45,019 bases of DNA from an uncultured Chloroflexota bacterium. GTDB taxonomy: Bacteria; Chloroflexota; UBA11872; UBA12225. The stretch spans positions 23,271-68,289 of the forward strand of contig CADCTC010000002.1 in assembly GCA_902805635.1 (NCBI GenBank). Reading direction: 5' to 3'. Below the pieces are notes generated by a model, which saw nothing but the letters and a program-made list of their open reading frames with translations, was not told the DNA's origin and searched no databases. Shown piece by piece: positions 23,010 through 31,613 of the stretch (positions are counted from its first letter, which is position 1; the number at the start of each line of letters is the position of its first letter). Both the position numbers and the translations under genes were made by a program.

Positions 23010-24032
23010 ATGAGTCTCGTCACCGACCGCACACAGTACCTGAACCTGGACCAGATCGACGCCGCGTGTCGCCAGGTGGCGGCGCGGCTGCTCGTCAGCA
23101 CCGATCAGTTGGTCGAATCGCTGCGCCGCGAGCTGACCTCAGTCAGCGCCGGGGGGCTGCGCTCCAGCGCGTTGGGGCAGGGGCTGTTCGGAGCGCACGC
23201 GCCACGGCCGGGCCTGTTGCTCGTCGCCGGGCCGGGCGGAGTCGGCAAGACGTTTCTGGCCGAGCTGCTGGCGCGCGCGATTTACGGTGAGCACTTCGCC
23301 GATCATCTGGTGGGGGTCAACTGCCGCGCGTACTCCGCGGGCCGTTTCCCACCGCTGCCGCGTGCAAAGCTGGCGAGCGGACCACTGACCATCGTGGCAC
23401 TGGACGCGGTGGAGGCGCTGGCGCAGGTCCCACCGGTGGCCGCGCTGTGGGCAGACGTCATCCGCTTTGGCCGCGCGCCACTTCCAGTGCTGGACGCCGG
23501 GTCCGGCGGACCCAGTGGGGCGTCGCAGGCCGAGCTCTCCTTCGCGCGCTGCCTGATCGTGGCCACGGCTAATGTGGGACGTGATCAGGTGGCGCACATT
23601 GGGTTCCGCACAGCCGGCGGGCAAGCCGTGGTGGAACCTGACACATCGGGCCGCATTATTCGCGATGCGCTGGGCGACCTCTTCGAGGGGGATCTGGCCG
23701 AGCTGCTGGGGCCGGAGCGCTGGATCATCTTGCCACCCCTGGAGAAAGACGGCCTACGACGCCTGGTGGACTTACAGCTCGCGTCGGTGGCAGACCTGTT
23801 GCCCCAGAGCTCGCCACCGGTAGAGATCACCGAGGCCGCGGCGACACGGCTGGTGCACCTTGCGCTGGACGCGCGCTCCCCAAACAAGACCGCGGCGCTG
23901 GTAGAGCTGATGCAGTCACTGGTCGAGCCGGCGATCAACGCAGCACTCCTGCGCGCCTCAGCACCCCTCCCGCTGCGCGCGCAGATCGATCTTCATGACG
24001 GCGAACCACGAGTAACGGTGGAAGTCGCCTGA
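23010..24032 (+). CDS. Single-ring Clp-like AAA+ protein
   Basis: This 340-residue protein has one AAA+ module resembling the second ring of Clp proteins: Walker A GPGGVGKT (74-81), Walker B TIVALDA (127-133), sensor 1 ATANVG, and FEGDLAELLGPERW before the small helical domain. The glutamate that normally follows the Walker B aspartate is Ala133, so hydrolysis may be weak unless Glu135 substitutes. It has no Clp N-domain. It is divergently arranged with the degenerate-ring Clp gene, and both promoters must lie inside the 21-bp gap or the neighbouring coding sequence. A partner role with that protein is inference. Confidence 0.7.
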   Translation: MSLVTDRTQYLNLDQIDAACRQVAARLLVSTDQLVESLRRELTSVSAGGLRSSALGQGLFGAHAPRPGLLLVAGPGGVGKTFLAELLARAIYGEHFADHLVGVNCRAYSAGRFPPLPRAKLASGPLTIVALDAVEALAQVPPVAALWADVIRFGRAPLPVLDAGSGGPSGASQAELSFARCLIVATANVGRDQVAHIGFRTAGGQAVVEPDTSGRIIRDALGDLFEGDLAELLGPERWIILPPLEKDGLRRLVDLQLASVADLLPQSSPPVEITEAAATRLVHLALDARSPNKTAALVELMQSLVEPAINAALLRASAPLPLRAQIDLHDGEPRVTVEVA

Positions 24033-24065
24033 CCGCACCCCTGCTGCCCATACAGCGCATGGGCT

Positions 24066-24104
24066 CTGACCCCTCTCCGGCGCGGCGAGGGTCGGGGGTG
24101 AGGT
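24066..24104 (-). repeat. Intergenic copy of the GC-rich palindromic repeat
   Basis: On the minus strand it begins CCTCACCCCCGACCC and ends GGAGAGGGGTC, the same plan as the in-gene copies. It fills most of the 84-bp gap between the convergent AAA+ and PurM-like genes and could act as a two-way transcription stop. Confidence 0.6.
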
Positions 24105-24116
24105 CCTCGCTGTGAT

Positions 24117-25277
24117 CTAGCGCACCTGAAGCGACTCGGCCCCGTACGTTACGTCAAGGGGCTCGATGATGACACGCTTCGGCCCCGCTTCCACGTCCCC
24201 GGCGTAGAGTAGGGCCATTGGCGCTCGTAGCTGTGACGCCACCCGGCGGGCATGATCCACCTGACCGGTCGGGAGGAACAGCGCGAAGCCGGCGCCCATG
24301 TTGAAGGTGCCGTACGCCTCGGAAGCGGACATGCCTAGCTGCTGCTGAAGGTAAGCCAGCACGGGGGGCACCGGAGGCACGTGCCGCACGCGATAGGTGA
24401 AGTCACGCTCGGCGCGCATCAGCTTGCGCCAGCCATGGCCGGTGACATGCGCGGCGTAGTGCAGGTCGATTCCCGCGCCCTGCAACGCCTCCACCAGGGG
24501 ACCGTACAGGGGAGACGGTGCTAGCAGCGCCTCGCCATAGGTGCGCCCCGCGGCATCCCCGGGCACGGGCGTGGCATAGCCATCCGGCAGCTGTGCGACG
24601 ATGCTGCGGGCCAGAGTCAGGCCGTTGGCGTGGATCCCCGACGATGGCGCAACCAGGATGGCGTCACCGGGCTCCAATCGATCGCCGTGCAGCAGACGCG
24701 ACTTGGGGCGGATAATGCCGACGGCCGCACCGGCCAGGTCGATCACACCCGGCTGGATGATGCCCGCGAGCGCTTGCGTCTCTCCACCTCCCCACACCGC
24801 GCCCGCCTCGCCGCAGGCGTCCGCCCAGCCGCGCGCCAGGTCAGCCAGCCGCTCGTGGTCCCCAAACCAATCCGAATCACCGGTGCCCCAGTACGCGCTG
24901 ACGGTGACCGGCGCAGCGCCCGCTGCGGCGAGGTCGTTCAGGATGGTCGCGATGGTGTCGCGCGCAATCTGCTCGTAGTAGGTTCGCCCAGTCAGCGGTC
25001 GCACGGCGTCGGCCACCAGGTTCTTCGTGCCGAGTCCTTCTGTGAGCGTAGCGAGGTAGAACGGCCCCACGTCGACGACGTAGGCCGATTCACCGCGGGT
25101 CCCGGCGACTTCGGAGAACTCATGCCGGGCCAGCTGATCGGCGGTCGAGCGGGCCGCATCCTGGGCGAGCCGCTTCCCAGGATCGAGCACGCTGTAATCG
25201 ACACCCGCACGGGCGTAGGCGTCGCCATGATCCAGGCTATGGGGTCCCGGCGACTCGTCTGCTGGAGCTACTGACAC
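24117..25277 (-). CDS. PurM-like (AIR synthase family) protein, divergent
   Basis: The 386-residue protein follows the AIR synthase layout: YARAGVDYSVLDPGKR, LGTKNLVADAV, NDLAAAGAAPVTVSAYWG, GGGETQAL, DLAGAAVGII, PSSGIHANGLTLAR, HVTGHGWRKLMR and TFNMGAGFALFLP. PurM converts FGAM to AIR with ATP in purine synthesis. Several signature positions differ: HVTGHG instead of HITGGG, GTKNLV instead of GTKLKI. Function as true PurM is therefore probable but not certain. GTG start at 25277, 8 bp after lysA ends, so the two form an operon. No other pur gene is nearby. Confidence 0.78.
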   Translation of the reverse strand: MSVAPADESPGPHSLDHGDAYARAGVDYSVLDPGKRLAQDAARSTADQLARHEFSEVAGTRGESAYVVDVGPFYLATLTEGLGTKNLVADAVRPLTGRTYYEQIARDTIATILNDLAAAGAAPVTVSAYWGTGDSDWFGDHERLADLARGWADACGEAGAVWGGGETQALAGIIQPGVIDLAGAAVGIIRPKSRLLHGDRLEPGDAILVAPSSGIHANGLTLARSIVAQLPDGYATPVPGDAAGRTYGEALLAPSPLYGPLVEALQGAGIDLHYAAHVTGHGWRKLMRAERDFTYRVRHVPPVPPVLAYLQQQLGMSASEAYGTFNMGAGFALFLPTGQVDHARRVASQLRAPMALLYAGDVEAGPKRVIIEPLDVTYGAESLQVR

Positions 25278-25285
25278 GCCGGATT

Positions 25286-26608
25286 TTAGTTGCCGTGCAG
25301 CGGCAAGTCGTGGCTGACCAGGTCGTCGAGCGTCTCGCGGCGTACAACCAGCCGCGCGCCGCCGTCGCGCACGAAGACGACGGCAGGCCGTGGTAGGCGG
25401 TTGTAGTTGCTCGCCATCGAGTAGTTGTATGCGCCGGTGCTCTGTACCGCCAGGATATCGCCCGGTTCGGGCGACTGGATGCGCGTCTGCTCGATGAGCG
25501 TGTCGGTTTCGCAGTGCTTGCCGGCGATGCGCGCGGTAAACGTGGCAGGGGAAGCGGCTTTGTTGGCGATCAAGGCGCTGTAGACCGCATCGTAGAGCTG
25601 CGGGCGCGGGTTGTCCGACATGCCGCCGTCGATTGCGACAAAGTGCCGGACTCCCTCAGGCTCAGGGAGCAGCACGTCCTTGAGCGAGCCAACCGTGTAC
25701 AGCGTCGTTCCGGCCTCGCCAATAATGGAGCGCCCTGGCTCCAGGAGCAATAGTGGCTGAGGTAGGTGACGCGCGGCCAGGCCGTCGTTTAGCGAATCCA
25801 CGATGGAAGTGGCGAAATCGTCAAGCGACGGCGGTGCATCGTCGGGTGTGTAACGGATGCCCAGTCCGCCCCCGATATTGAGCTCCTCGACGGTGAGGCC
25901 CGTCTCGTCGCGCACCTGCGCCGCCAGGTCGAGCACGGCCTCGATTGCGGCGCGGTGGGCGGTGGCATCCATCAGGTTGGATCCGATGTGGCAGTGCAGG
26001 CCGGTGAATATGAGGCTCGGCGTGCCTATGATCTGCTTCACCGCGTCCAGCGCCGCGCCGGACTGGATGTTGAGACCAAACTTCGTATCGGCCTGACCGG
26101 TACGGATACGGCGGTGGGTGTGCGGATCGACGCCGGGCGCGACTCGCAGCAGCACGTCCTGTGGCCGGCGCTGTAGCGGAGCCACCTGGTCGAGCAAAGC
26201 AAGCTCATGAAAACTGTCTACGACGATGCGGCCCACGCCCACCTCGATGGCGAGGCGTAACTCTTCCAGCGACTTGTTGTTGCCGTGCAGGACCAGCTCG
26301 GCCGCCGGGAAGCCAGCCCGCAGCGCAGTGTGGAGCTCGCCCGCGGAGGCAACGTCGAGGTGCAGCCCTTCTTCCTGGATCAGCTGCGCCATGGCAACGC
26401 ACAGGAACGCCTTAGCTGCGTACTCCACGCGCACGTTTGGGTAGCGCTCCTCGAAGGCTGCGCGGTACGCGCGGCAGTTCGTCCGCACCGTCGCCTCGTC
26501 GACGACGTACAGCGGTGTGCCGAACTCCGCCACCAGGTCAACCGCGTCACACCCCCCGACCTCCAGGTGACCGCGCTTGTTCACCCGCTGTGTACCAAGC
26601 AGAAACAT
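25286..26608 (-). CDS. lysA: Diaminopimelate decarboxylase
   Basis: This PLP enzyme makes L-lysine from meso-diaminopimelate. The ATG at 26608 begins MFLLGTQRVNKRGHLEVGG and gives 440 residues; a GTG 42 bases upstream would start inside a palindrome and is unlikely. Signatures include FGTPLYVVDEATVR, the PLP lysine in EYAAKAFLC, HCHIGSNL, ELNIGGGLGIRY, EPGRSIIGEAG, and the C-terminal CETDTL and GAYNYSMASNYN that form the substrate site. PurM-like follows in the same operon. The divergent second parA lies upstream. Confidence 0.92.
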   Translation of the reverse strand: MFLLGTQRVNKRGHLEVGGCDAVDLVAEFGTPLYVVDEATVRTNCRAYRAAFEERYPNVRVEYAAKAFLCVAMAQLIQEEGLHLDVASAGELHTALRAGFPAAELVLHGNNKSLEELRLAIEVGVGRIVVDSFHELALLDQVAPLQRRPQDVLLRVAPGVDPHTHRRIRTGQADTKFGLNIQSGAALDAVKQIIGTPSLIFTGLHCHIGSNLMDATAHRAAIEAVLDLAAQVRDETGLTVEELNIGGGLGIRYTPDDAPPSLDDFATSIVDSLNDGLAARHLPQPLLLLEPGRSIIGEAGTTLYTVGSLKDVLLPEPEGVRHFVAIDGGMSDNPRPQLYDAVYSALIANKAASPATFTARIAGKHCETDTLIEQTRIQSPEPGDILAVQSTGAYNYSMASNYNRLPRPAVVFVRDGGARLVVRRETLDDLVSHDLPLHGN

Positions 26609-26633
26609 CGACCGGAGTCTAACGATCCGCACC

Positions 26634-26648
26634 GTCCAATTATTGGAC
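26634..26648. promoter_or_regulatory. Palindrome GTCCAAT-T-ATTGGAC upstream of the second parAB
   Basis: Perfect 7-base arms around one base lie in the 90-bp gap between lysA and the divergent parA. The core GTCCAA-N3-TTGGAC is repeated at the other end of the parAB pair (28754-28768). It is a candidate ParB/KorB binding site or parA operator. Confidence 0.6.
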
Positions 26649-26698
26649 ACGGCCTAGCAGGGAGAGACGATTCTGACATTCGCGCGTCTAAGTGTTAT

Positions 26699-27583
26699 GT
26701 GCAGTCAATAGCCACCGCGTCCGCCGATTTGGCGAAAAAGCGACGCAGCAACACGCCCGGCGGAAAGTCGCCCCCGCGCGGCCGAACACCTGATGCGCCG
26801 CAGAGCTGTGTCGTTACGGCGGTGGTGCAGGAAAAGGGCGGCGTCGGGAAGACCACCACGGCGATTAACCTGGGGGCGTGGCTCGGCAAGCTGGGATTCA
26901 GGACGCTGCTGATTGACCTCGATCCACAGGGTAACGTCGCTAAGGGGCTCGGCGTCGAGGCGCCACCAGGTGTGATGTACCGGGTGCTGCGCGAAAGCGC
27001 GTTCCCTCTTTCCGAAGCTATCGTCCCGACAGGGGTGCCCAACGTCGATGTCGCCCCGGCCGATACCGGACTAGAGGCGGCGGAGGTAGAGCTGATCTCG
27101 GCACTTTCGAGGGAGAGCGTGCTGCGCCGCAAGATCGAGTCGGGGCTACTGCGCGAGCGGTACGACCGGATCGTGATCGACTGCCGGCCGTCGCTGGGTG
27201 TGCTGACGGTGAACGCCATGGTAGCCGCCGACCGCCTGCTGATCCCGGTGGAGACGCACTTTTTTGCCGTCGAAGCGCTCCAAACGCTGCTGCAAGTGGT
27301 GCAAACGGTGCGCGAGACGCTGCACCCCCGACTGGAGATCGCGGGGATCGTGCCCACGAAGCACGAGCCTCGCGCGCGGGTGAGCCAGGTGACCCTGGCG
27401 ATGCTGCGCGAACGTTACCCGGAGCTGCTGACCGAGACGGTGATCAGAAAGTACGTCTCGTTCGCGGAAGCACAGCTGCGCGGGGTGCCGATCTACGACG
27501 CGGCACCGGGGAGCGACGCCGCCGAGGCGTACCGGTCGCTGGCGCTGGAGCTGGAGGTAGAGCACGTGAGGAGGGTGGCGTGA
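26699..27583 (+). CDS. ParA-family partition ATPase (second copy)
   Basis: The product has the deviant Walker A EKGGVGKTTTAINLG, DLDPQGNVAKGLG, DCRPSLGVLTVNAM and PVETHFFAVEALQ of ParA/Soj ATPases, which move DNA by nucleotide-driven binding to the nucleoid. The start is uncertain; GTG 26699 gives 294 residues with a basic tail of about 40 residues before the ATPase fold. In-frame codons further upstream run through the opposite-strand lysA gene. Its stop overlaps the next ParB gene start (GTGA). It differs from the canonical parA at 36701-37537 and is flanked by two palindromes. Confidence 0.82.
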   Translation: MQSIATASADLAKKRRSNTPGGKSPPRGRTPDAPQSCVVTAVVQEKGGVGKTTTAINLGAWLGKLGFRTLLIDLDPQGNVAKGLGVEAPPGVMYRVLRESAFPLSEAIVPTGVPNVDVAPADTGLEAAEVELISALSRESVLRRKIESGLLRERYDRIVIDCRPSLGVLTVNAMVAADRLLIPVETHFFAVEALQTLLQVVQTVRETLHPRLEIAGIVPTKHEPRARVSQVTLAMLRERYPELLTETVIRKYVSFAEAQLRGVPIYDAAPGSDAAEAYRSLALELEVEHVRRVA

Positions 27584-28749
27584 GCAGTCGCACGGCGGTC
27601 ATGGATCGGGTAGAGAAGCGCCGGCCCGGCACATCCGCTCCGGCCGGAGGTCGTGGCCCCGCAACCTCGGTGGGCAGAGGCAGCACGGGCAGCACGGGCG
27701 GGCGGGGAACACCGGCAGAGCGCTCGCGCAACGCGCTGGCGGATGTCCTGCGCCGGCGGAGCGCACCGGCCCCGGGTGAGCGCGAAGCGCAGACCAGCGC
27801 CATCCACGCGTCGCTCAACGCCGTGACGCGCGGCACCACTGGCGCCGTTGTCGACGTGCCGCTGGAACAGCTGCACGCCAACCCGTTCCAGCCGCGCTTC
27901 CACTTCCAGCGCCGGCCCCTGGAGGAGCTGGCCCAGAGCCTCGCCAGCGAGGGCCAGCTAGAACCAGTGATCGCGCGGCGCGTGGTGCGCGACGGTCGCG
28001 AGATCCTGGAGGTGGTGGCCGGCGAGCGGCGCCTGCAAGCCGCGCGCATCTGCAGCGCCACGCTGCGGCCGTTCCCGACGCTGCGCGCCGATATACGCGA
28101 CCTGACCGACGAGGAGGCAGAGCGGCTTTCACTTGTCGAGAACCTACAACGCGAGAACCTAACGCCTCTCGAAGAGGGGTATCGCTACTGGCAGCTGCAG
28201 CAGCGCGACGTGCAACGCTGGAGCGTGCGCGCCATCGCGGAGTTCGTGCACAAGAAGAAGAGCACCGTGCAGAACCGGCTGGGGCTGGTCAAGGAGCCTG
28301 CCGTGGCCGAGGCCGTGCTGCGCGAGCACATCCCGCCGACGGCCGGGTTCCAGATCATGCGACTGCCGGCGACGGAGCGCGTGTCCTACCTAGATACCGC
28401 GATTGAGCAGCGGCTCACCGTGGAGCAGGTCAAAACCGACATTGACCGGCGGCTGGCGCCGCGCCGCTCCCCCGTGACGCTGCGCCTGGACCGCACCCGG
28501 CGCAACGGCGAGTCACCGGCCGACGAAGACGAAGGCGAAGTCCTGGTCCGCACGCACACACGCCGGCAACGGCGCGGCGCCGATTCGACCCCCGAACCCG
28601 GCGACCGGGCCACACCCGAAGCACGTGAAGCGCTCGAAGTGGAGCGCCGTGAGATCCTGACGCGCGTCGAGGAGCTGGAGAGCGAGCTGAGAGGGCTCTA
28701 CCTCCGGCTGCGCGCCATCGATAAGGGGTTAGCGCTGGCCAAAGCGTAA
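27580..28749 (+). CDS. ParB/KorB-family DNA-binding protein (second copy)
   Basis: The 389-residue protein has a Gly/Arg-rich N-terminal tail of about 85 residues and a ParB N-domain (about 88-160) with VPLEQLHANPFQPRF and the CTP-binding-type GERRLQAAR near 148. ENLQRENLTPLEEGY lies near 187, and a helix-turn-helix near 215 (RAIAEFVHKKKSTVQNRL). A charged linker and a C-terminal coiled coil (about 350-389) follow. ParB proteins load onto centromere sites and stimulate ParA; KorB-type members also repress transcription. The gene overlaps parA and ends inside a 27-bp palindrome that is a candidate target. Confidence 0.82.
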   Translation: MSSRTAVMDRVEKRRPGTSAPAGGRGPATSVGRGSTGSTGGRGTPAERSRNALADVLRRRSAPAPGEREAQTSAIHASLNAVTRGTTGAVVDVPLEQLHANPFQPRFHFQRRPLEELAQSLASEGQLEPVIARRVVRDGREILEVVAGERRLQAARICSATLRPFPTLRADIRDLTDEEAERLSLVENLQRENLTPLEEGYRYWQLQQRDVQRWSVRAIAEFVHKKKSTVQNRLGLVKEPAVAEAVLREHIPPTAGFQIMRLPATERVSYLDTAIEQRLTVEQVKTDIDRRLAPRRSPVTLRLDRTRRNGESPADEDEGEVLVRTHTRRQRRGADSTPEPGDRATPEAREALEVERREILTRVEELESELRGLYLRLRAIDKGLALAKA

Positions 28750-28774
28750 TGCTGTCCAACCGTTGGACAGCATT
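28748..28774. promoter_or_regulatory. Perfect 27-bp palindrome at the end of the second parB
   Basis: Two 12-base arms (AATGCTGTCCAA and its complement) flank CCG. The arms begin within the parB stop codon. The core GTCCAA-N3-TTGGAC matches the site upstream of parA. It may be a ParB site, and as RNA it could also fold as a terminator, although the downstream bases CTTGACAT are not a U-run. Confidence 0.65.
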
Positions 28775-28889
28775 CTTGACATAATCACTCCGACAACTTC
28801 GATGTCAGCGCCACCCGACCAAAGTGTTAGCCGTTGGTCAGGATTTTCGGCCTCGGCGCGGAGATACTAGGGACGACGAGGAGGTTCCT

Positions 28890-29666
28890 GTGCTTACCGA
28901 GACGCTCACCATGACCCGAACCAACACGCTGGGTGCAGCCACCCTGGATGCAGCCGACGCTGCCGGCGATTCCCAAGAGACCGTCGCCACGGCGGAGACG
29001 GCGCAGGCCACCAGCCGCCCCGCCACCGGCCTGGGGCACACGCCCGAAACAGAGGCGCTCTACGCGCGGCTCTTCGAGCAGTACGAGCAGGCGATCTACG
29101 CGTACGTGTATCGCCTGCTGGGTGACCCCGAGGATGCGATGGACTTCACGCAGGACGCCTTTGTCAAGGCCTACCGCAAGCTCCCGGATACCCTGGCGAA
29201 GGGCAACTTCCAGGGACAGGCGTGGCTCTACCGCATCGCCACCAATGTGTGCCTGGACGAGCTGCGCCACCGCAAGCTGCTCAAGTGGCAGCCCTGGGAG
29301 TCGTTCGTCTCGTTATTCCATCCCAGCCAGGTGGCGCGCGACAACCCCGAACGCGACGCGATGCAGTCTGAGACCAAGACCGAAGTGGACCTGGTGCTCT
29401 CCAAGCTGTCCGAACGCTACCGCGCGGCGCTGGTCCTGCGTGAGTACCACGGCCTCGGGTACGAGGAGATCGCGGAGATCATGGGCACCACGCGCACGGC
29501 GGTCAAGACTCTGCTGCTGCGCGCCCGCGAGTCGTTCCGGCTGCACTACGTGAAGCTGCACCCCACGCTCGCCGCACAGGCCAAGGGCCCGCGGGTCCTG
29601 CCGCGCGTCATGGGGCGTCCTGCACTTGGCGCCAATGCCGGAGCCACGCTCGCGGCGATGGCCTGA
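28890..29666 (+). CDS. ECF-type RNA polymerase sigma factor
   Basis: GTG start at 28890 after GAGGAGG at 28878-28884; an in-frame GTG at 28824 has no ribosome site. The 258 residues begin with an Ala/Thr-rich tail of about 45. Sigma region 2 follows (LFEQYEQAIYAYVYRLLGD, then DFTQDAFVKAYRKL, WLYRIATNVCLDELR) and then region 4 (LSERYRAALVLREYHGLGY, EIMGTTRTAVKTLLLRAR). The C-terminal 30 residues are a non-conserved extension. No anti-sigma gene is next to it, so its trigger is unknown. It stands alone after the second parAB. Confidence 0.9.
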   Translation: MLTETLTMTRTNTLGAATLDAADAAGDSQETVATAETAQATSRPATGLGHTPETEALYARLFEQYEQAIYAYVYRLLGDPEDAMDFTQDAFVKAYRKLPDTLAKGNFQGQAWLYRIATNVCLDELRHRKLLKWQPWESFVSLFHPSQVARDNPERDAMQSETKTEVDLVLSKLSERYRAALVLREYHGLGYEEIAEIMGTTRTAVKTLLLRARESFRLHYVKLHPTLAAQAKGPRVLPRVMGRPALGANAGATLAAMA

Positions 29667-29699
29667 TTGCCACCAGGCTAAGAGACCGAGTTCACTCCC

Positions 29700-29730
29700 C
29701 AGGTGTGGTCAGCTTGTCGAACCACACCTG
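29700..29730. repeat. Inverted repeat after the sigma factor gene
   Basis: The 10-base arms CAGGTGTGGT (29700-29709) and ACCACACCTG (29721-29730) are perfect, with an 11-base loop. It lies 33 bases after the sigma stop. No U-run follows, so it may be an operator or an RNA-stabilising hairpin. Confidence 0.5.
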
Positions 29731-29784
29731 ACCACCGTTTACCGCGTCCCCTGGACGCCCGACGCGCTCTGCGCGCGACGGCGA

Positions 29785-29823
29785 GGCCCGACCGTCAATG
29801 GCGACGGCGCGGGCCTTTTCGAT
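29785..29823 (+). terminator. Rho-independent terminator after the sigma factor gene
   Basis: GGCCCGACCGTC pairs with GACGGCGCGGGCC (one bulge) around AATGGC and is followed by CTTTTCGATTCTT. It lies between the convergent sigma and glycosyltransferase genes and probably ends sigma factor transcription. Confidence 0.65.
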
Positions 29824-29825
29824 TC

Positions 29826-31613
29826 TTAGAGCTGATCGGCAGGTGAGCTCGCAGAAAAGGGCGGAGCAGGCAAGAGCAGCCGGTAGGCGTTTACCGCCGA
29901 GACGGCGCGGAAGCGCGCCATCAGGAACGCGTGCAGCTCTGGGTAGCGGTCGTCAAACGAGGTGTTGTTGACAAACGGGTCGCGGGGAGTCCAGTAGACA
30001 ATCAGGTCGGCGCTTGCCAGGGCGCGCTCGATTTCAGGCATGTCGTCGGGCAGCACGCTGGCCGGGATGAAGAGATCGAAGCGCGTCACGTTGGCGCGCT
30101 CGGCCAGGAAATAGAGGCCCGCGTTCCAAGGCAGCGCTGCGATGCGAGCGTTCGGCGGGCTCAGCCGTCGCACCTCGGCGATCAGGTACGACAACTCGGC
30201 AGCGTCGTCGTGGTCCAGGCGCAGGCCGGCAGCGCGCGGCGCTACGGCACCGATGCCGCGTAGCGTCCAGTCGGGCCCCATGTGCAGCAGGCGCGCGTTG
30301 CCTACGCCGGCCACCAGGAAGCCGCCTAGCAGCGCGCACGCAACCACCTGTGGCAGCGACCGGCGGCACCAGGTCGCGCCAGCGCCACCCCAAAGCCGCC
30401 AGGCGCGGACCTGCACCAGCCCACGCCCAATCGCCTCGAAGGCCGCCGCGCCAAGGACGAAGACTGGGCCAAGCGCCACCTGAATGTGGTCGAAGTCCGC
30501 GCGCGGAAACGCGGTGACCCACATGGCCAGGCCGAACGCTAGCCAGGCGACGAGCGCCGCGGTCTGCTGTGAGACGGGGCGGCGCCGCACCGCGTGTACA
30601 GCCAGGCGTACCGCGGTGAGCGCGAAAGGCAGCGGCGGCAGCGCGCAGACCAAGCGGAACGCCCACTCTCCGTGCCCCGGACGGTCCGTGGCCAGCGGCC
30701 AGGGAGGCCAGAACGTGGGATAGGGCGCTGCCATGTGGCTGGGGAAGACGGTCAACGGGATCCACACCGCATCCCGATAGAAGTCGGCCAGCGCGCCATG
30801 CGACCACAGCCACACGAGCAGCGCGAGCGGAATTGGCGCCGACGCAACCGCCAGCAGCACCGCCCCCTGCAGCCGGGACCGACAGCCACCCGGCGCGGCT
30901 GCCAGCGTGGCAGCGCCCAGTGTGACCAGCGTGTACAGCCCCATGTTCTGCTTGAAGAACGCCTCCAAGCCGCACAACATGCCCGCCGCGACGTACCAGC
31001 GGATTGAGAAGGTGGGCAACCAGAACGGCGCACGCCTGTATGTAGCCGGGTCGTGCGCCTCGAACGCCCGCAGCAAGGCCAGCAGCGCGGCCGCGCCGCA
31101 CGCCAGCGCGAACCACGAGTAATTGGGGTAGAACCACCCCTGGCCCATCCCCCAGATGGGGAAGGCAAGCGCGGCGAGCGCAGCCGTGGGGCGCGACACC
31201 AGGCGCCGTCCGCCGCGGTAGAGCAGCAGCGTGATGGCCAGGCCCAGGACAACCGTGACCCACCGTCCAACCAGGATCGAGGGACCGGCTACCTTGAAGA
31301 CCAGCGCCAGCGCGACGAACGTGCCGGGGGTGAGCTGGATGAAGAAGTCCCGATACGGCACCTGACCCTGCATTACACGCTCCGAGACGTGCAGCACGAA
31401 CCCCTCGTCCAGGAGGTTCAGCCCGCGGTCGTAGACGCGCAAGAAGTGCAGCAGCGCCACGCCGAGCACCCCGCACACTGTGAGCGTTTCGGGCCGCGCG
31501 GCGGCCCAGGCGCGCAGCGCCGCCAGCCGTTGGACCAGCGCCGGCGGCAAGAACCCACCGGCGGCAGGAACGGTCCGCGGCAGCGGCCGGGCAATCTCCA
31601 GACTCTGGGTCAT
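29826..31613 (-). CDS. GT-C fold membrane glycosyltransferase-like protein (GT39/ArnT type)
   Basis: This is a 595-residue integral membrane protein with about ten hydrophobic helices. The first external loop has LNLLDEGFVLH, whose Asp69/Glu70 match the catalytic acidic site of GT-C enzymes that use polyprenyl-phosphate sugars. FIQLTPGTFVALALVF and WFYPNYSWFALACG are typical of the GT39/PMT2-like bacterial group. The C-terminal 110 residues (LPDDMPEIERALASADLIVYW) form an extracytoplasmic part. Acceptor and sugar are unknown. The ATG overlaps the stop of herA. Confidence 0.75.
   Translation of the reverse strand: MTQSLEIARPLPRTVPAAGGFLPPALVQRLAALRAWAAARPETLTVCGVLGVALLHFLRVYDRGLNLLDEGFVLHVSERVMQGQVPYRDFFIQLTPGTFVALALVFKVAGPSILVGRWVTVVLGLAITLLLYRGGRRLVSRPTAALAALAFPIWGMGQGWFYPNYSWFALACGAAALLALLRAFEAHDPATYRRAPFWLPTFSIRWYVAAGMLCGLEAFFKQNMGLYTLVTLGAATLAAAPGGCRSRLQGAVLLAVASAPIPLALLVWLWSHGALADFYRDAVWIPLTVFPSHMAAPYPTFWPPWPLATDRPGHGEWAFRLVCALPPLPFALTAVRLAVHAVRRRPVSQQTAALVAWLAFGLAMWVTAFPRADFDHIQVALGPVFVLGAAAFEAIGRGLVQVRAWRLWGGAGATWCRRSLPQVVACALLGGFLVAGVGNARLLHMGPDWTLRGIGAVAPRAAGLRLDHDDAAELSYLIAEVRRLSPPNARIAALPWNAGLYFLAERANVTRFDLFIPASVLPDDMPEIERALASADLIVYWTPRDPFVNNTSFDDRYPELHAFLMARFRAVSAVNAYRLLLPAPPFSASSPADQL

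Noticed and set aside
28776-28804. TTGACA as -35 of a sigma-factor promoter
   Set aside because: No acceptable -10 sequence lies 16-18 bases downstream.
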